The notes under the pieces are model-generated. The model had not been told where the DNA came from. It was given only the letters and a program-made list of their open reading frames with translations, and searched no databases. A DNA stretch of 64,000 bases from DASYTH01 sp035762905 (GTDB lineage Bacteria; Actinomycetota; Actinomycetes; Mycobacteriales; Pseudonocardiaceae), in contig NZ_DASUCC010000097.1 in NCBI RefSeq assembly GCF_035762905.1, positions 124,001 to 188,000 on the forward strand, written 5' to 3'. Positions 14,680 through 23,219 of the stretch are shown one piece after another. Position numbers and translations under genes: made by a program. The first letter of the stretch is position 1. Each line of letters starts with the position of its first letter.

Positions 14680-16865
14680 CCGCGACTATGAACAGAGTCA
14701 CACGGGTGACCGTGGTCATGTTGCTGGCGGCGGTGCTGCTGGCCCTGGCCGCCCCGTTCGGCGCCGCCGCTCAGCCGACGCCCACGGTGCCCGAGTCGCC
14801 CAGCCGGATGCGGCTGGACGTGGCGTCGCTGGTGCCCCGGGTGATCACCGCGGACACACCGGTGGTCACGGTCACCGGCCGGGTCACCAACACCGGCGAC
14901 CGCCGGATCGACCGGGTCCAGGTGCGGCTGCAGCGCGGCGAGGTGCTGACCACCGACACGGACCTGCGCGAGGCCCACAACCGCAAGGACGACCCGGTGG
15001 CCGCCCAGTCGACGTTCATTCCGGTCGCCGACCGGCTCGAACCCGGTGCGAGTGCCGAGGTCGCGGTCACCGTGCCGGTGCGCGGCGCGGACAGCTCGCT
15101 GCGGATCGACGAACCCGGCGTGTACCCGCTGCTGGTCAACGTCAACGGCCAGCCGGAGTACAGCGGCCGGGCCCGGCTGGCCGCCGAGTCGGTGCTGCTG
15201 CCGGCGCTGTCCGTGCCGGGCACCGGCGCCACGGCCACCGCCGGCACACCGACCGGCGTCACCCTGCTCTGGCCGCTCATCGACGACAACCCCCGGGTGG
15301 TGCAGGGTCCGGACGGCCGTCCGGTGCTGACCGACGACGACCTGGCCGGCTCGCTCGCGCCCGGCGGCCGGCTGCACGGCCTGCTGACCGCGATCGCAGG
15401 CGCCGGCCCGCAACTGCTCTCGGCGACCTGCCTCGCCGTCGACCCCGACCTGCTGGAGACCGTGCAGCTGATGGCGGTCGGCTACCAGGTGCGCACCGGC
15501 GACGGCCGGGTGGCGGCCGGCACCGGCGCCCCGGCCGCGGCCGCCTGGCTGGCCTCGCTGCGCGCGCTCGCCCGCGAGCACTGTGTGATCGCCGTGCCGT
15601 ACGCCGACGCCGACCTGGTGGCGCTGTCCCGGGCGGGCGCCGCCGACCTGGAGAAGCTCGCCCTGTCCAGTGCATCCGTCGTTTCCGAGGCGCTCAAGCC
15701 GGCCGCGCCGCTGCCCGGCGTGCTCTGGCCGGCCGGCGGCACGCTGGACGAGCGCACCCTGGCCGACATCACCGGCGTCGGCCCGACCACCGTGCTGACC
15801 GACCCGGCGAACCTGCGCGGCCGGCAGGGCGCGCAGCCCTACGCGGTCGGCGAGTCGGCGGCGGTGCGCGCGCTGCCGATCGACCCGACGGTCTCCGAGC
15901 TGCTCGGCGGGGACAGCGGCGACCCGGCCGACCAGCGCCGGCCGCTCTCGGTGCAGGGCGCGGTGGCCGCGGTCGCGTTGCGGACCGCGTTGACCGAGCC
16001 CGGCCGGCCGATGCTGATAGCGCCGCCGCGCCGGTGGGCCGCGCCATCCGACGAGCTGCAGGTATTCCTGGCCACCCTGCGGGACGTGTTCACCGCCGGG
16101 TTCGCCCAGCCGGTGCCGCTGGCGCAGGCGGTGGCCGCCGAGCCGAAGGGCAACGCCGCCGGCATCAGCTACGGCTCCGACGAACGGGCCGCCGAGATCG
16201 CCTCGACGGCGACCGCCGAGGTGGTCCGGATCAACGCCGCCCAGCGGGACCTGCGCGACGCGATGAGCATCGACGACACCGCCCAGGTCGACCCGCAGGT
16301 GCTGATCGCCCCGCTGCACTACGGGCTGCTCCGGGCGGCGTCCACCGCGTGGCGGGGCCGGCCGGGGGCGGCCGAGCGGGCCACCGCGGAGGTGGCCGCC
16401 CAGCTCGGCGCGCTGAGCCGGCAGGTCACCGTGAACAACCCGGGCCGGCCGCTGACCCTGGCGTCGGGCAACAGCCCGATCCCGGTGCTGCTGTCCAACA
16501 CCATGCCGGTGGCCATCACCGTCCGGATCAAGCTGGGCGACACCCCCGGCGTGCGCCCGGAGCCGCTGACCGACGTGTTGATCCCGGCGCACGGCGCGGT
16601 GAACCGCTATCTGCCGGCCGAGGTGATCCGGTCCGGCCGGTTCACCGTGGACGTGTCGCTGTCCACCCCGGGCGGCACCCCGCTCGGGTCCACCGCCCGG
16701 CTCGAGCTCACCTCCACCGCGTACGGCAAGATCACCCTGATCATCACCATCACCGCGGCCGCCGCCCTGTTCCTGCTGGTGGGCCTGCGCACGTTCCGCC
16801 GGGTCCGGGCGTCCAGAAGGACCGGTGCCGGCGAGGACCTCCCGGCCGCGGGCGGTGCGGGCTGA
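14676..16865 (+). CDS. DUF6049 exported membrane-anchored protein (Rv3909-like)
   Basis: Protein of 729 residues. A signal peptide covers the first 33 residues (VVMLLAAVLLALAAPFGAAAQ). A long extracytoplasmic portion and one C-terminal transmembrane helix near 688-710 (LIITITAAAALFLLVGL) follow, then a short basic cytoplasmic tail. The first outer part (residues about 45-170) looks like a beta-sandwich of the CARDB/DUF6049 type. Its place between mutT4 and murJ is that of M. tuberculosis Rv3909. No enzyme motif is evident. Coupling to murJ suggests a role in cell-wall assembly, but that is inference. GTG start overlapping the mutT4 stop. Confidence 0.85.
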   Translation: MTATMNRVTRVTVVMLLAAVLLALAAPFGAAAQPTPTVPESPSRMRLDVASLVPRVITADTPVVTVTGRVTNTGDRRIDRVQVRLQRGEVLTTDTDLREAHNRKDDPVAAQSTFIPVADRLEPGASAEVAVTVPVRGADSSLRIDEPGVYPLLVNVNGQPEYSGRARLAAESVLLPALSVPGTGATATAGTPTGVTLLWPLIDDNPRVVQGPDGRPVLTDDDLAGSLAPGGRLHGLLTAIAGAGPQLLSATCLAVDPDLLETVQLMAVGYQVRTGDGRVAAGTGAPAAAAWLASLRALAREHCVIAVPYADADLVALSRAGAADLEKLALSSASVVSEALKPAAPLPGVLWPAGGTLDERTLADITGVGPTTVLTDPANLRGRQGAQPYAVGESAAVRALPIDPTVSELLGGDSGDPADQRRPLSVQGAVAAVALRTALTEPGRPMLIAPPRRWAAPSDELQVFLATLRDVFTAGFAQPVPLAQAVAAEPKGNAAGISYGSDERAAEIASTATAEVVRINAAQRDLRDAMSIDDTAQVDPQVLIAPLHYGLLRAASTAWRGRPGAAERATAEVAAQLGALSRQVTVNNPGRPLTLASGNSPIPVLLSNTMPVAITVRIKLGDTPGVRPEPLTDVLIPAHGAVNRYLPAEVIRSGRFTVDVSLSTPGGTPLGSTARLELTSTAYGKITLIITITAAAALFLLVGLRTFRRVRASRRTGAGEDLPAAGGAG

Positions 16866-16882
16866 GCGAGGCGCGGGCCACA

Positions 16883-18526
16883 GTGCCAGGAGTCGGACAA
16901 GCTAGCTCCGTGACCCCCAGCGGATCCGGGACCCGGCCGGCGCCCTCGCTCGCCCGGGCGACCGGCTCGCTGGCGATCGCCACGCTGGTCAGCCGGATCA
17001 CCGGGTTCGGCTGGAAGGTCGTGCTGGCCTGGGTGGTCGGCTTCGGCGTGGTCAACGACTCGTTCACCATCGCGTCGAACTTCCCGACGATCATCAACGA
17101 GCTGCTGCTCGGCGGCGTGCTGAGCAGCGTCGTGGTGCCGCTGCTGGTCCGGGCCCAGAAGGACGACCCGGACGGCGGCGAGGCCTACACCCAGCGCCTG
17201 CTCACGGTCGGGCTGGCCGTGCTCGCGACCGGCACGGTGATCGCGGTCGCCTGCGCGCCGCTGCTCACCGCCGCCTACACCGCCGAGGCCGCCAACACGG
17301 CGCTGACCACCGGGTTCACCTACCTGATGCTGCCGGCGATCGTGTTCCTCGGGCTGAGCGCGATGCTGATGGCGATCCTCAACGCACGCCAGCGGTTCAC
17401 CGCCACCGGCTGGGCCCCGGTGCTGAACAACGTGGTCATGTTCGTGGTGATCGGGCTGTACGCGGTGCTCCCGGGAACGATCACGCTGGATCCGGTCCGG
17501 ATGGGCGAGGCCAAACTGCTGGTGCTCGGTCTCGGCCTGCCGCTCGGGCTCGCCTCGCAACTGCTGGTGCTCGTTCCGGCGCTGCGCCGCACCGGGTTCA
17601 CCTTCCGGGCCCGCTGGGGCTGGGACCGGCGGCTGGCCGAGTTCGGCGGGCTGGCCGCCTGGGTGGTCGGCTACACGCTGCTCGGCCAGGTCGGCCTGGC
17701 CGCGATCACCAACGCGGCCACCTCCGGCGAGGAGGGCGGCGCGGCGATCTACGCCAGCACCTGGCTGCTGCTGCAGTTCCCGTACGGCGTGATCGGGGTC
17801 TCGCTGCTCACCGTGATCATGCCGCGGATGAGCTCGGCGGCGGCGGACGGCAACTTCCCGGCGGTGATCGACGATCTCGCGCTGGGCAGCCGGCTGTCGA
17901 TCGTGCTGCTCGGCCCGCTGTGCGCGCTGATGACCGTGCTGGGTCCGCAGATCGGCATCGCGCTGTACTCGATCGGCAACTCCGACACGGACGCCACCCG
18001 GCTCGGCCTGTCGATCACCGCGTCGGCGTTCGGGGTGCTGCCCTACGCGATCGTGATGCTGCAGCTGCGGGTGTTCTACGCGATGAAGGACGCGCGCACC
18101 CCGACCCTGATCATGCTGATCATGACGGCGGTCAAGGTTCCGCTGTCCTACCTGTGCGCGGAACTGCTCGATCCGCGCTCGGTGGTGTACGGGCTGAGCT
18201 TCGTCAACTCGTTCACGTTCCTGGTCGGCGTGCTGATCGGGGAGATCTGGCTCCGCTCCCGGCTGGGCCGGCTGCGCACCGGCGAGGTGCTGCGCACGCT
18301 GGTCAAGACCCTGGTGGCGGCGACCTGGGGGGCCGGCGCGGCGCTGGGGATCGCGCTGCTGTTGCGCGCCGGCCTCGGTCCGGACTCGGTCGCCGCGGCC
18401 TGGTTGTCGCTGATCCTCGGCACGCTGATCGGCGGCGCGATCACGTTCGGCCTGATGACCCTGCTGCGGGTGCGGGAGACCGGCGCGGTGGTCGGGCGGA
18501 TCACCGGCCGGTTGCGGCGCGGCTGA
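16883..18526 (+). CDS. murJ: Lipid II flippase MurJ (MviN)
   Basis: Integral membrane protein of about 547 residues with some 14 hydrophobic helices, expected to flip lipid II across the membrane for peptidoglycan synthesis. Family motifs include SLAIATLVSRITGFGWKVVL and NDSFTIASNFPTIINELLLGG near the start, then LNARQRFTATGWAPVLNN and FYAMKDARTPTLI. In mycobacteria MviN carries a C-terminal pseudokinase and outer domain; here those are a separate gene just downstream, and this protein ends after the membrane part. Two in-frame GTG starts are possible, 16883 and 16910; an AGGAG at 16888-16892 is rather far from the second. Confidence 0.95.
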   Translation: MPGVGQASSVTPSGSGTRPAPSLARATGSLAIATLVSRITGFGWKVVLAWVVGFGVVNDSFTIASNFPTIINELLLGGVLSSVVVPLLVRAQKDDPDGGEAYTQRLLTVGLAVLATGTVIAVACAPLLTAAYTAEAANTALTTGFTYLMLPAIVFLGLSAMLMAILNARQRFTATGWAPVLNNVVMFVVIGLYAVLPGTITLDPVRMGEAKLLVLGLGLPLGLASQLLVLVPALRRTGFTFRARWGWDRRLAEFGGLAAWVVGYTLLGQVGLAAITNAATSGEEGGAAIYASTWLLLQFPYGVIGVSLLTVIMPRMSSAAADGNFPAVIDDLALGSRLSIVLLGPLCALMTVLGPQIGIALYSIGNSDTDATRLGLSITASAFGVLPYAIVMLQLRVFYAMKDARTPTLIMLIMTAVKVPLSYLCAELLDPRSVVYGLSFVNSFTFLVGVLIGEIWLRSRLGRLRTGEVLRTLVKTLVAATWGAGAALGIALLLRAGLGPDSVAAAWLSLILGTLIGGAITFGLMTLLRVRETGAVVGRITGRLRRG

Positions 18527-18607
18527 TTTCCGATTGTTTTTCGGAGCCCGACGAGCGGCGCCCGGTTCACGTAGGCTCGTGGGCAAAGCGAGCCACGGAG
18601 AGTGCGG

Positions 18608-20188
18608 GTGACCACGAGGCGAACCGAGTTCCCCGGCGGCGACAGCCAGTCGCATCTGCCGGCGGCCGATGGGTTCCTCGTCCCGGGCACGGTCGTCGGC
18701 GCCGGGCGGTACCGGCTGCTCGGCCAGGTCGGTGTGGACGACCGGGTTTCCGCGCAGCTGTGGCGGGCCCGCGACGGTCAGCTGAACCGCGACGTGGCGC
18801 TCACCATGCTGGTCGGCGCGCTGGGCGACGGCGTCGCCGCCCAGGCCGCCAGGCGCACCCTGGACCGGTCCGCGCACGCCGCCCGGCTCGGTCATCCCGG
18901 CATGGCCCGGGTGCTCGACGTGCTCACCGTCGGCGGCGGGGTCAATCCGGACGAGGGTCTGCTCGGGATCGTCGTCGCGGACTGGTCGCAGGGCACCGAT
19001 CTGGTCGACCTGATCGCCGACCGCCCGCTGCCCCCGGGCAGCGCGGCCCGGCTGCTCGAGCCACTGGCCGCGGCGGTCGAGCTGGCGCACCGCTCCGGGC
19101 TGGTGCTCGGCGTCGATCACCCGCAGCGGATCCGGCTCACCACGGACGGGCTGCGGCTGGCCTTCCCCGGCCCGCCGCCGGACGCCACGCAGCGCGACGA
19201 CATCAAGGGCCTCGGCGCGATCCTGTACCTGATGCTCACCGGAACCTGGCCGCTGCCCGGCGGGCCGGACGGCGTGCCCCGGGCCCCGGCCGGCCCGAAC
19301 GGGATGCCGGTGCCGCCCGGGACGCTGCGCCTGCAGGTGCCCGAGGAGCTGTCCATGGCCGCGATGCGCAGCCTTGAGGACACCTCGGTCGGCGGTATCC
19401 GGACCAGTGCCACGCTGATGGGGGTGCTCGGCCGGGTCGCGGAGGCCGATCAGCCCACCGAGCTGATCGACCGGGTGGTGGACAACCGCGGGGGACCCGG
19501 CGGTGGTCACGGCAGTGGCTATGACGACGGCCAGAACACGGTCTGGACCACCCGACCGCCGACGCCGGACAAGGCCCGCACCCGCAAGCTGATCATCGGG
19601 GTGAGCGCGCTCGGCGTGGCCACGCTCGGCGTGCTGATCTGGATCGGCACGCTGCTGGTCGGGTTCTTCGACGACGACTCGACCGGCACCGCGGGGCCGA
19701 CCGTGGTGGCCACCCAGCCGGCCGAGAACCAGCCCAACGCCGCGCCACCGCAGCCGGCCGGGCCGATCCAGGCCGCCTCGATCACCGTCTACAACGTCAA
19801 GGGCGATCCGGACAACGCCAAGCGGGCCAACAGCGCCGCCGACGGAAACCCGAAGACGGCGTGGAAGACCTCCAAGTACAAGCAGCAGTTCCCGGTGTTC
19901 AAGCCGGGCATCGGGCTGATCGCCGCGTTCGCCGAGCCGCTGAAGTTCGCCACCGTGACGATCGACTCCCCGAGCGCGGGCACCACCGTGGAGATCCGCA
20001 CCGCGCCGTCGGACAAGCCGGAACTGGCCGAGACCAAGGTGATCGGCACGGCCGAGCTGGGCGCAGGGCGCACCGAGATCTCGCTCAACAACGCCGAGCC
20101 CACCCAGTTCGTGATCATTTGGATCACGAAGTTGGGCGAGGGCAACATCTCCGAGCTCACCGAGGTCGGGTTCGTCCGGGCGCAGTGA
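18608..20188 (+). CDS. Pseudokinase-transmembrane protein, split MviN C-terminal counterpart
   Basis: Protein of about 526 residues. The N-terminal kinase fold (roughly 30-285) lacks the catalytic machinery. There is no glycine-rich loop consensus and no HRD or DFG, while the spacing of VELAHRSGLVLGVDHPQRI and DDIKGLGAILYLMLTGTWP marks it as a protein-kinase relative. A transmembrane helix lies near 325-345, and the outer C-terminal part (about 385-526, GNPKTAWKTSKY, FATVTIDSPS) resembles a discoidin-like fold. In M. tuberculosis this part is fused to MviN and binds FhaA after PknB phosphorylation. GTG at 18608 has GGAG 7 bases upstream; GTG 18602 is the alternative. Confidence 0.85.
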   Translation: MTTRRTEFPGGDSQSHLPAADGFLVPGTVVGAGRYRLLGQVGVDDRVSAQLWRARDGQLNRDVALTMLVGALGDGVAAQAARRTLDRSAHAARLGHPGMARVLDVLTVGGGVNPDEGLLGIVVADWSQGTDLVDLIADRPLPPGSAARLLEPLAAAVELAHRSGLVLGVDHPQRIRLTTDGLRLAFPGPPPDATQRDDIKGLGAILYLMLTGTWPLPGGPDGVPRAPAGPNGMPVPPGTLRLQVPEELSMAAMRSLEDTSVGGIRTSATLMGVLGRVAEADQPTELIDRVVDNRGGPGGGHGSGYDDGQNTVWTTRPPTPDKARTRKLIIGVSALGVATLGVLIWIGTLLVGFFDDDSTGTAGPTVVATQPAENQPNAAPPQPAGPIQAASITVYNVKGDPDNAKRANSAADGNPKTAWKTSKYKQQFPVFKPGIGLIAAFAEPLKFATVTIDSPSAGTTVEIRTAPSDKPELAETKVIGTAELGAGRTEISLNNAEPTQFVIIWITKLGEGNISELTEVGFVRAQ

Positions 20189-20231
20189 CCGGCCGCTCGC
20201 GCCTGGGCCGGGCCGGCCGATACCAGAACGC

Positions 20232-20237
20232 TATTCT
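20232..20237 (+). promoter_or_regulatory. -10 element for sigM (probable leaderless mRNA)
   Basis: TATTCT ends 6 bases before the sigM GTG. This places the transcription start at the start codon. No convincing -35 was seen. Confidence 0.35.
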
Positions 20238-20243
20238 CAGTGC

Positions 20244-20870
20244 GTGACCGCCGCAGCCGCCTCGGACGCCGCCCTGATGGCGGCCCATGCCGCGGGGGAT
20301 CCACACGCGTTCGCCGAACTGGTTCGCCGGCACCGGGACCGGATGTGGGCCGTGGCCCTGCGGACGCTGCGGGATCCGGAGGAGGCCTCGGATGCCTTGC
20401 AGGAAGCGTTCATCTCGGCCTTCCGGGCGGCCGGCTCGTTCCGGGCCGAGTCGCAGGTCACCACCTGGCTGCACCGCATCGTGGTGAACGCCTGCCTGGA
20501 CCGGGTGCGCCGCCGGCAGGCCCGGCCGACCGTGCCGCTGCCGGAGACCGGGCCGGGCGAGCCGGTCACCCCGCGGGACGCCATGTCCGAGCGGGAGACC
20601 CGGCTGGTGGTCCAGCGCGCCTTGGCCGAGCTGTCCGATGATCAACGGGTGCCGATCCTGCTGGTGGACGTCGAGGGCTACTCGGTGGCCGAAACCGCGC
20701 AGCTGCTCGGCATCGCCGAGGGCACGGTGAAGAGCCGGTGTGCCCGGGGCCGCGCCAAGTTGGCCAAAGTTCTCGGACATCTGCGGAACCCCGATGCAGA
20801 TGCGAACGTCCCAGGTGACGCTGGAGAAGGGCGAACAGCCCCGGCCAGGCGGCACTGGGAGGGACGATGA
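20244..20870 (+). CDS. sigM: ECF sigma factor SigM
   Basis: RNA polymerase sigma factor of 208 residues. Region 2 is at about 22-90 (ASDALQEAFISAFRAAGSF, VTTWLHRIVVNACLDRVRRR) and region 4 at about 135-185 (ELSDDQRVPILLVDVEGYSVAETAQLL, EGTVKSRCARGRAKL). Its location after the murJ and pseudokinase genes and before an anti-sigma-like protein, trxB and trxA is the M. tuberculosis Rv3911 (SigM) locus. The short C-terminal tail after residue 185 is low-complexity. Its stop overlaps the next start (ATGA), so sigma and regulator are co-translated. Confidence 0.93.
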   Translation: MTAAAASDAALMAAHAAGDPHAFAELVRRHRDRMWAVALRTLRDPEEASDALQEAFISAFRAAGSFRAESQVTTWLHRIVVNACLDRVRRRQARPTVPLPETGPGEPVTPRDAMSERETRLVVQRALAELSDDQRVPILLVDVEGYSVAETAQLLGIAEGTVKSRCARGRAKLAKVLGHLRNPDADANVPGDAGEGRTAPARRHWEGR

Positions 20871-21637
20871 CGGACGCAAGAGGCCCGGACGGGCCGCCGT
20901 GGTCCGTCGACGTCCTTGCCGACCTGCACGCCGGCGTGCTTGATGCGGAGACCTCGGCCCGGCTGTGGCCGGCGGTGAACGCCGACCCCGAGGCGCGCGC
21001 GGTGATCGAGGCGCTGGACACGGTCAAGGTGGAGCTCGGGCAGCTGGCCGGTGCGCCGCCCGCGCCGATGCCCGCGCACTTCGCCGCCCGGCTCGACGCC
21101 GCGCTGGCGACCGAAGCCGGTCGGGCCCGGGCGCCCCGGCCGGCCGATTCCTCCGCCGCGCCCGTGATCGACCTGACCGAGGCCCGGCGGCGCCGTAACC
21201 GGCGGGTCGGCCTCGGTGCGGCGGTGCTCACCGCGGCCGCGGCCGCCGTCGCCGTGACCATCGCCATCTTTCCGTCGGGCTCGACCGGCGGCAGCCCGGT
21301 GCCCGGCCAGGCCGCGTCGGCGCCGGCGGCGACACCGCCGCTGCCGGTCGACACCGACAACATCTCCGCCGCCATCGGCGGAATCCGGGCGCAGCGCGAT
21401 TACGGCGCGCTGAAGGACCAGTCAGGTCTGGATGAATGCCTGCGGGCCAACAACATCGACCCGACCAAGGCGGAGACCCTTGGCGTCCGCCCGATCATGC
21501 TGGACCGCACGAAGCCGGCAATAATGGCAATGCTCGGCACGGGTGAACTGGGGAAGTTCCGGGTAGTCATCGTCGAGCCGACCTGTTCCGCGGCCAACCC
21601 GGGCCTGCTGGTCGACACTCCGCTGCCGACCCGCTGA
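20867..21637 (+). CDS. Membrane anti-sigma factor of SigM (Rv3912-like)
   Basis: Protein of 256 residues starting inside the sigM stop codon. The N-terminal cytoplasmic part (about 1-105; SVDVLADLHAGVLDAETSARLWPAV) is the expected sigma-binding region and lacks the HxxxCxxC zinc motif. One transmembrane helix spans about 110-131. The outer part is flexible (Ala/Pro-rich) and then folds into a small domain with two Cys (LDECLRAN, EPTCSAANPG) that could form a disulfide. Position and topology match the M. tuberculosis SigM anti-sigma protein. Confidence 0.8.
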   Translation: MTDARGPDGPPWSVDVLADLHAGVLDAETSARLWPAVNADPEARAVIEALDTVKVELGQLAGAPPAPMPAHFAARLDAALATEAGRARAPRPADSSAAPVIDLTEARRRRNRRVGLGAAVLTAAAAAVAVTIAIFPSGSTGGSPVPGQAASAPAATPPLPVDTDNISAAIGGIRAQRDYGALKDQSGLDECLRANNIDPTKAETLGVRPIMLDRTKPAIMAMLGTGELGKFRVVIVEPTCSAANPGLLVDTPLPTR

Positions 21638-21733
21638 ACCACCGGCGGGGTGCCCCCCGTCACCCCCGACCCCGGAACAACCGGCCCCTACGATCGTGTT
21701 GACACCGATGCAACCGATCCAGACGGAGGCCTG

Positions 21734-22741
21734 ATGTCCCAGGACACCAACGAGATCCGCAACCTGATCATCGTGGGTTCCGGACCGGCCGGCTACACGG
21801 CGGCGGTGTACGCCGCGCGGGCCCAGCTCGACCCCCTGGTGTTCGAGGGCAGCCAGTACGGCGGCGCCCTGATGACCACCACCGAGGTGGAGAACTACCC
21901 GGGCTTCCGGGACGGCATCATGGGCCCCGACCTGATGGAGCAGATGCGCACGCAGGCCGAGCGGTTCGGCGCCGACCTGCGCAGCCAGGACGTCGAGAGC
22001 ATGGACCTGACCGGCCCGGTGAAGTACGTGACCGTGAACGGCGAGCGGTTCGCCGCCCGGTCGGTCGTGCTCGCCATGGGTGCCGCCGCCCGCTACCTGC
22101 ACGTGCCGGGTGAACAGCAGCTGCTCGGCCACGGCGTGTCGTCCTGCGCGACCTGCGACGGGTTCTTCTTCCGCGACCAGGACATCGCGGTGATCGGCGG
22201 CGGCGACTCGGCGATGGAGGAGGCCACCTTCCTGACCAAGTTCGCCCGCACGGTGACGATCGTGCACCGGCGCGAGGAGTTCCGCGCCTCCCGGATCATG
22301 CTGGACCGGGCCAAGACCAACCCCAAGATCCGCTGGCAGCTCAACTCGGTGGTGACCGAGGTGCTCGGCGACGGCTCGGTGAGCGGCATCGCGCTGCGCG
22401 ACACGGTCACCGGCGAGGAGTCCCGGCTGCCGGTCACCGGCGTGTTCGTGGCGATCGGCCACGACCCGCGCAGCCAGCTGGTGCGCGACCAGGTCGACGT
22501 CGACGCGGACGGCTACGTGCGGACCTACCCGGAGCGGGGCGGCGCCAGCTACACCAACCTCGACGGCGTGTTCGCCGCAGGCGATCTGGTGGACCATGTC
22601 TACCGGCAGGCGGTCACAGCGGCCGGCACCGGCTGCGCGGCGTCCATCGACGCCGAGCGCTGGCTGGCCGAGCACGGCACCGAGGCGGCCGCGCTCGCGC
22701 CGGAGCTGGTCGGCGGCGGCTACGCCAAGCCCACCCAGTGA
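21734..22741 (+). CDS. trxB: Thioredoxin reductase
   Basis: NADPH-dependent FAD enzyme that reduces thioredoxin. The protein has 335 residues. FAD motif GSGPAGYTAA is at the N-terminus, and the redox-active CATC (Cys138, Cys141) lies in SSCATCDGFFF. The NADPH motif GGGDSAMEEA is in the middle, and the C-terminal FAD motif GVFAAGDLVD is present. The ATG at 21734 has a GGAGG ribosome binding site; a longer reading frame upstream is unsupported. TACGAT at about 21689 is a plausible -10. It is followed 43 bases on by its substrate gene trxA, so reduction of cytosolic disulfides is encoded as one unit beside SigM, which fits an oxidative-stress role. Confidence 0.97.
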   Translation: MSQDTNEIRNLIIVGSGPAGYTAAVYAARAQLDPLVFEGSQYGGALMTTTEVENYPGFRDGIMGPDLMEQMRTQAERFGADLRSQDVESMDLTGPVKYVTVNGERFAARSVVLAMGAAARYLHVPGEQQLLGHGVSSCATCDGFFFRDQDIAVIGGGDSAMEEATFLTKFARTVTIVHRREEFRASRIMLDRAKTNPKIRWQLNSVVTEVLGDGSVSGIALRDTVTGEESRLPVTGVFVAIGHDPRSQLVRDQVDVDADGYVRTYPERGGASYTNLDGVFAAGDLVDHVYRQAVTAAGTGCAASIDAERWLAEHGTEAAALAPELVGGGYAKPTQ

Positions 22742-22784
22742 ACTTCTCCCGACCTCCGTCCACACACCCGAGGAGAGATGCAGC

Positions 22785-23114
22785 ATGGCCGCAAACACCG
22801 TCGTCGTGACCGACAGCTCGTTCAGCACCGACGTGCTGGGCAGCGACAAGCTGGTGCTGGTCGACTTCTGGGCGACCTGGTGCGGCCCGTGCCGGATGGT
22901 CGCACCGGTGCTCGAGGAGATCGCGGCCGAGCACCAGGAGACCCTCACCGTGGCCAAGCTGGACATCGACGAGAACCCGGCCACCGCGCGGGACTACCAG
23001 GTCATGTCGATTCCGACGCTGATCCTGTTCAAGGGCGGCGAGCCGGTGAAGCAGATCGTCGGGGCCAAGCCCAAGGCCGCCCTGCTCAACGACCTGGCCG
23101 ACTACCTGGGCTGA
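22785..23114 (+). CDS. trxA: Thioredoxin
   Basis: Cytosolic disulfide reductant of 109 residues with the standard active site WCGPC (Cys33, Cys36) and the cis-proline loop SIPTLILFKGG. An AGGAGAG ribosome binding site lies 8 bases before the ATG; an out-of-frame ATG at 22778 was rejected. It forms an operon with trxB. The length matches the classical single-domain thioredoxin. Confidence 0.97.
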   Translation: MAANTVVVTDSSFSTDVLGSDKLVLVDFWATWCGPCRMVAPVLEEIAAEHQETLTVAKLDIDENPATARDYQVMSIPTLILFKGGEPVKQIVGAKPKAALLNDLADYLG

Positions 23115-23219
23115 CCCGGCCGGCGCCACCCTGCGAGCCCCGGCCCGGCCGGCAAGGCACAATGAGAGAGCGTCAACCGCGCCGGTACCGAGCCGGTGCC
23201 ATGAGCCGAGCGAGGGTGC

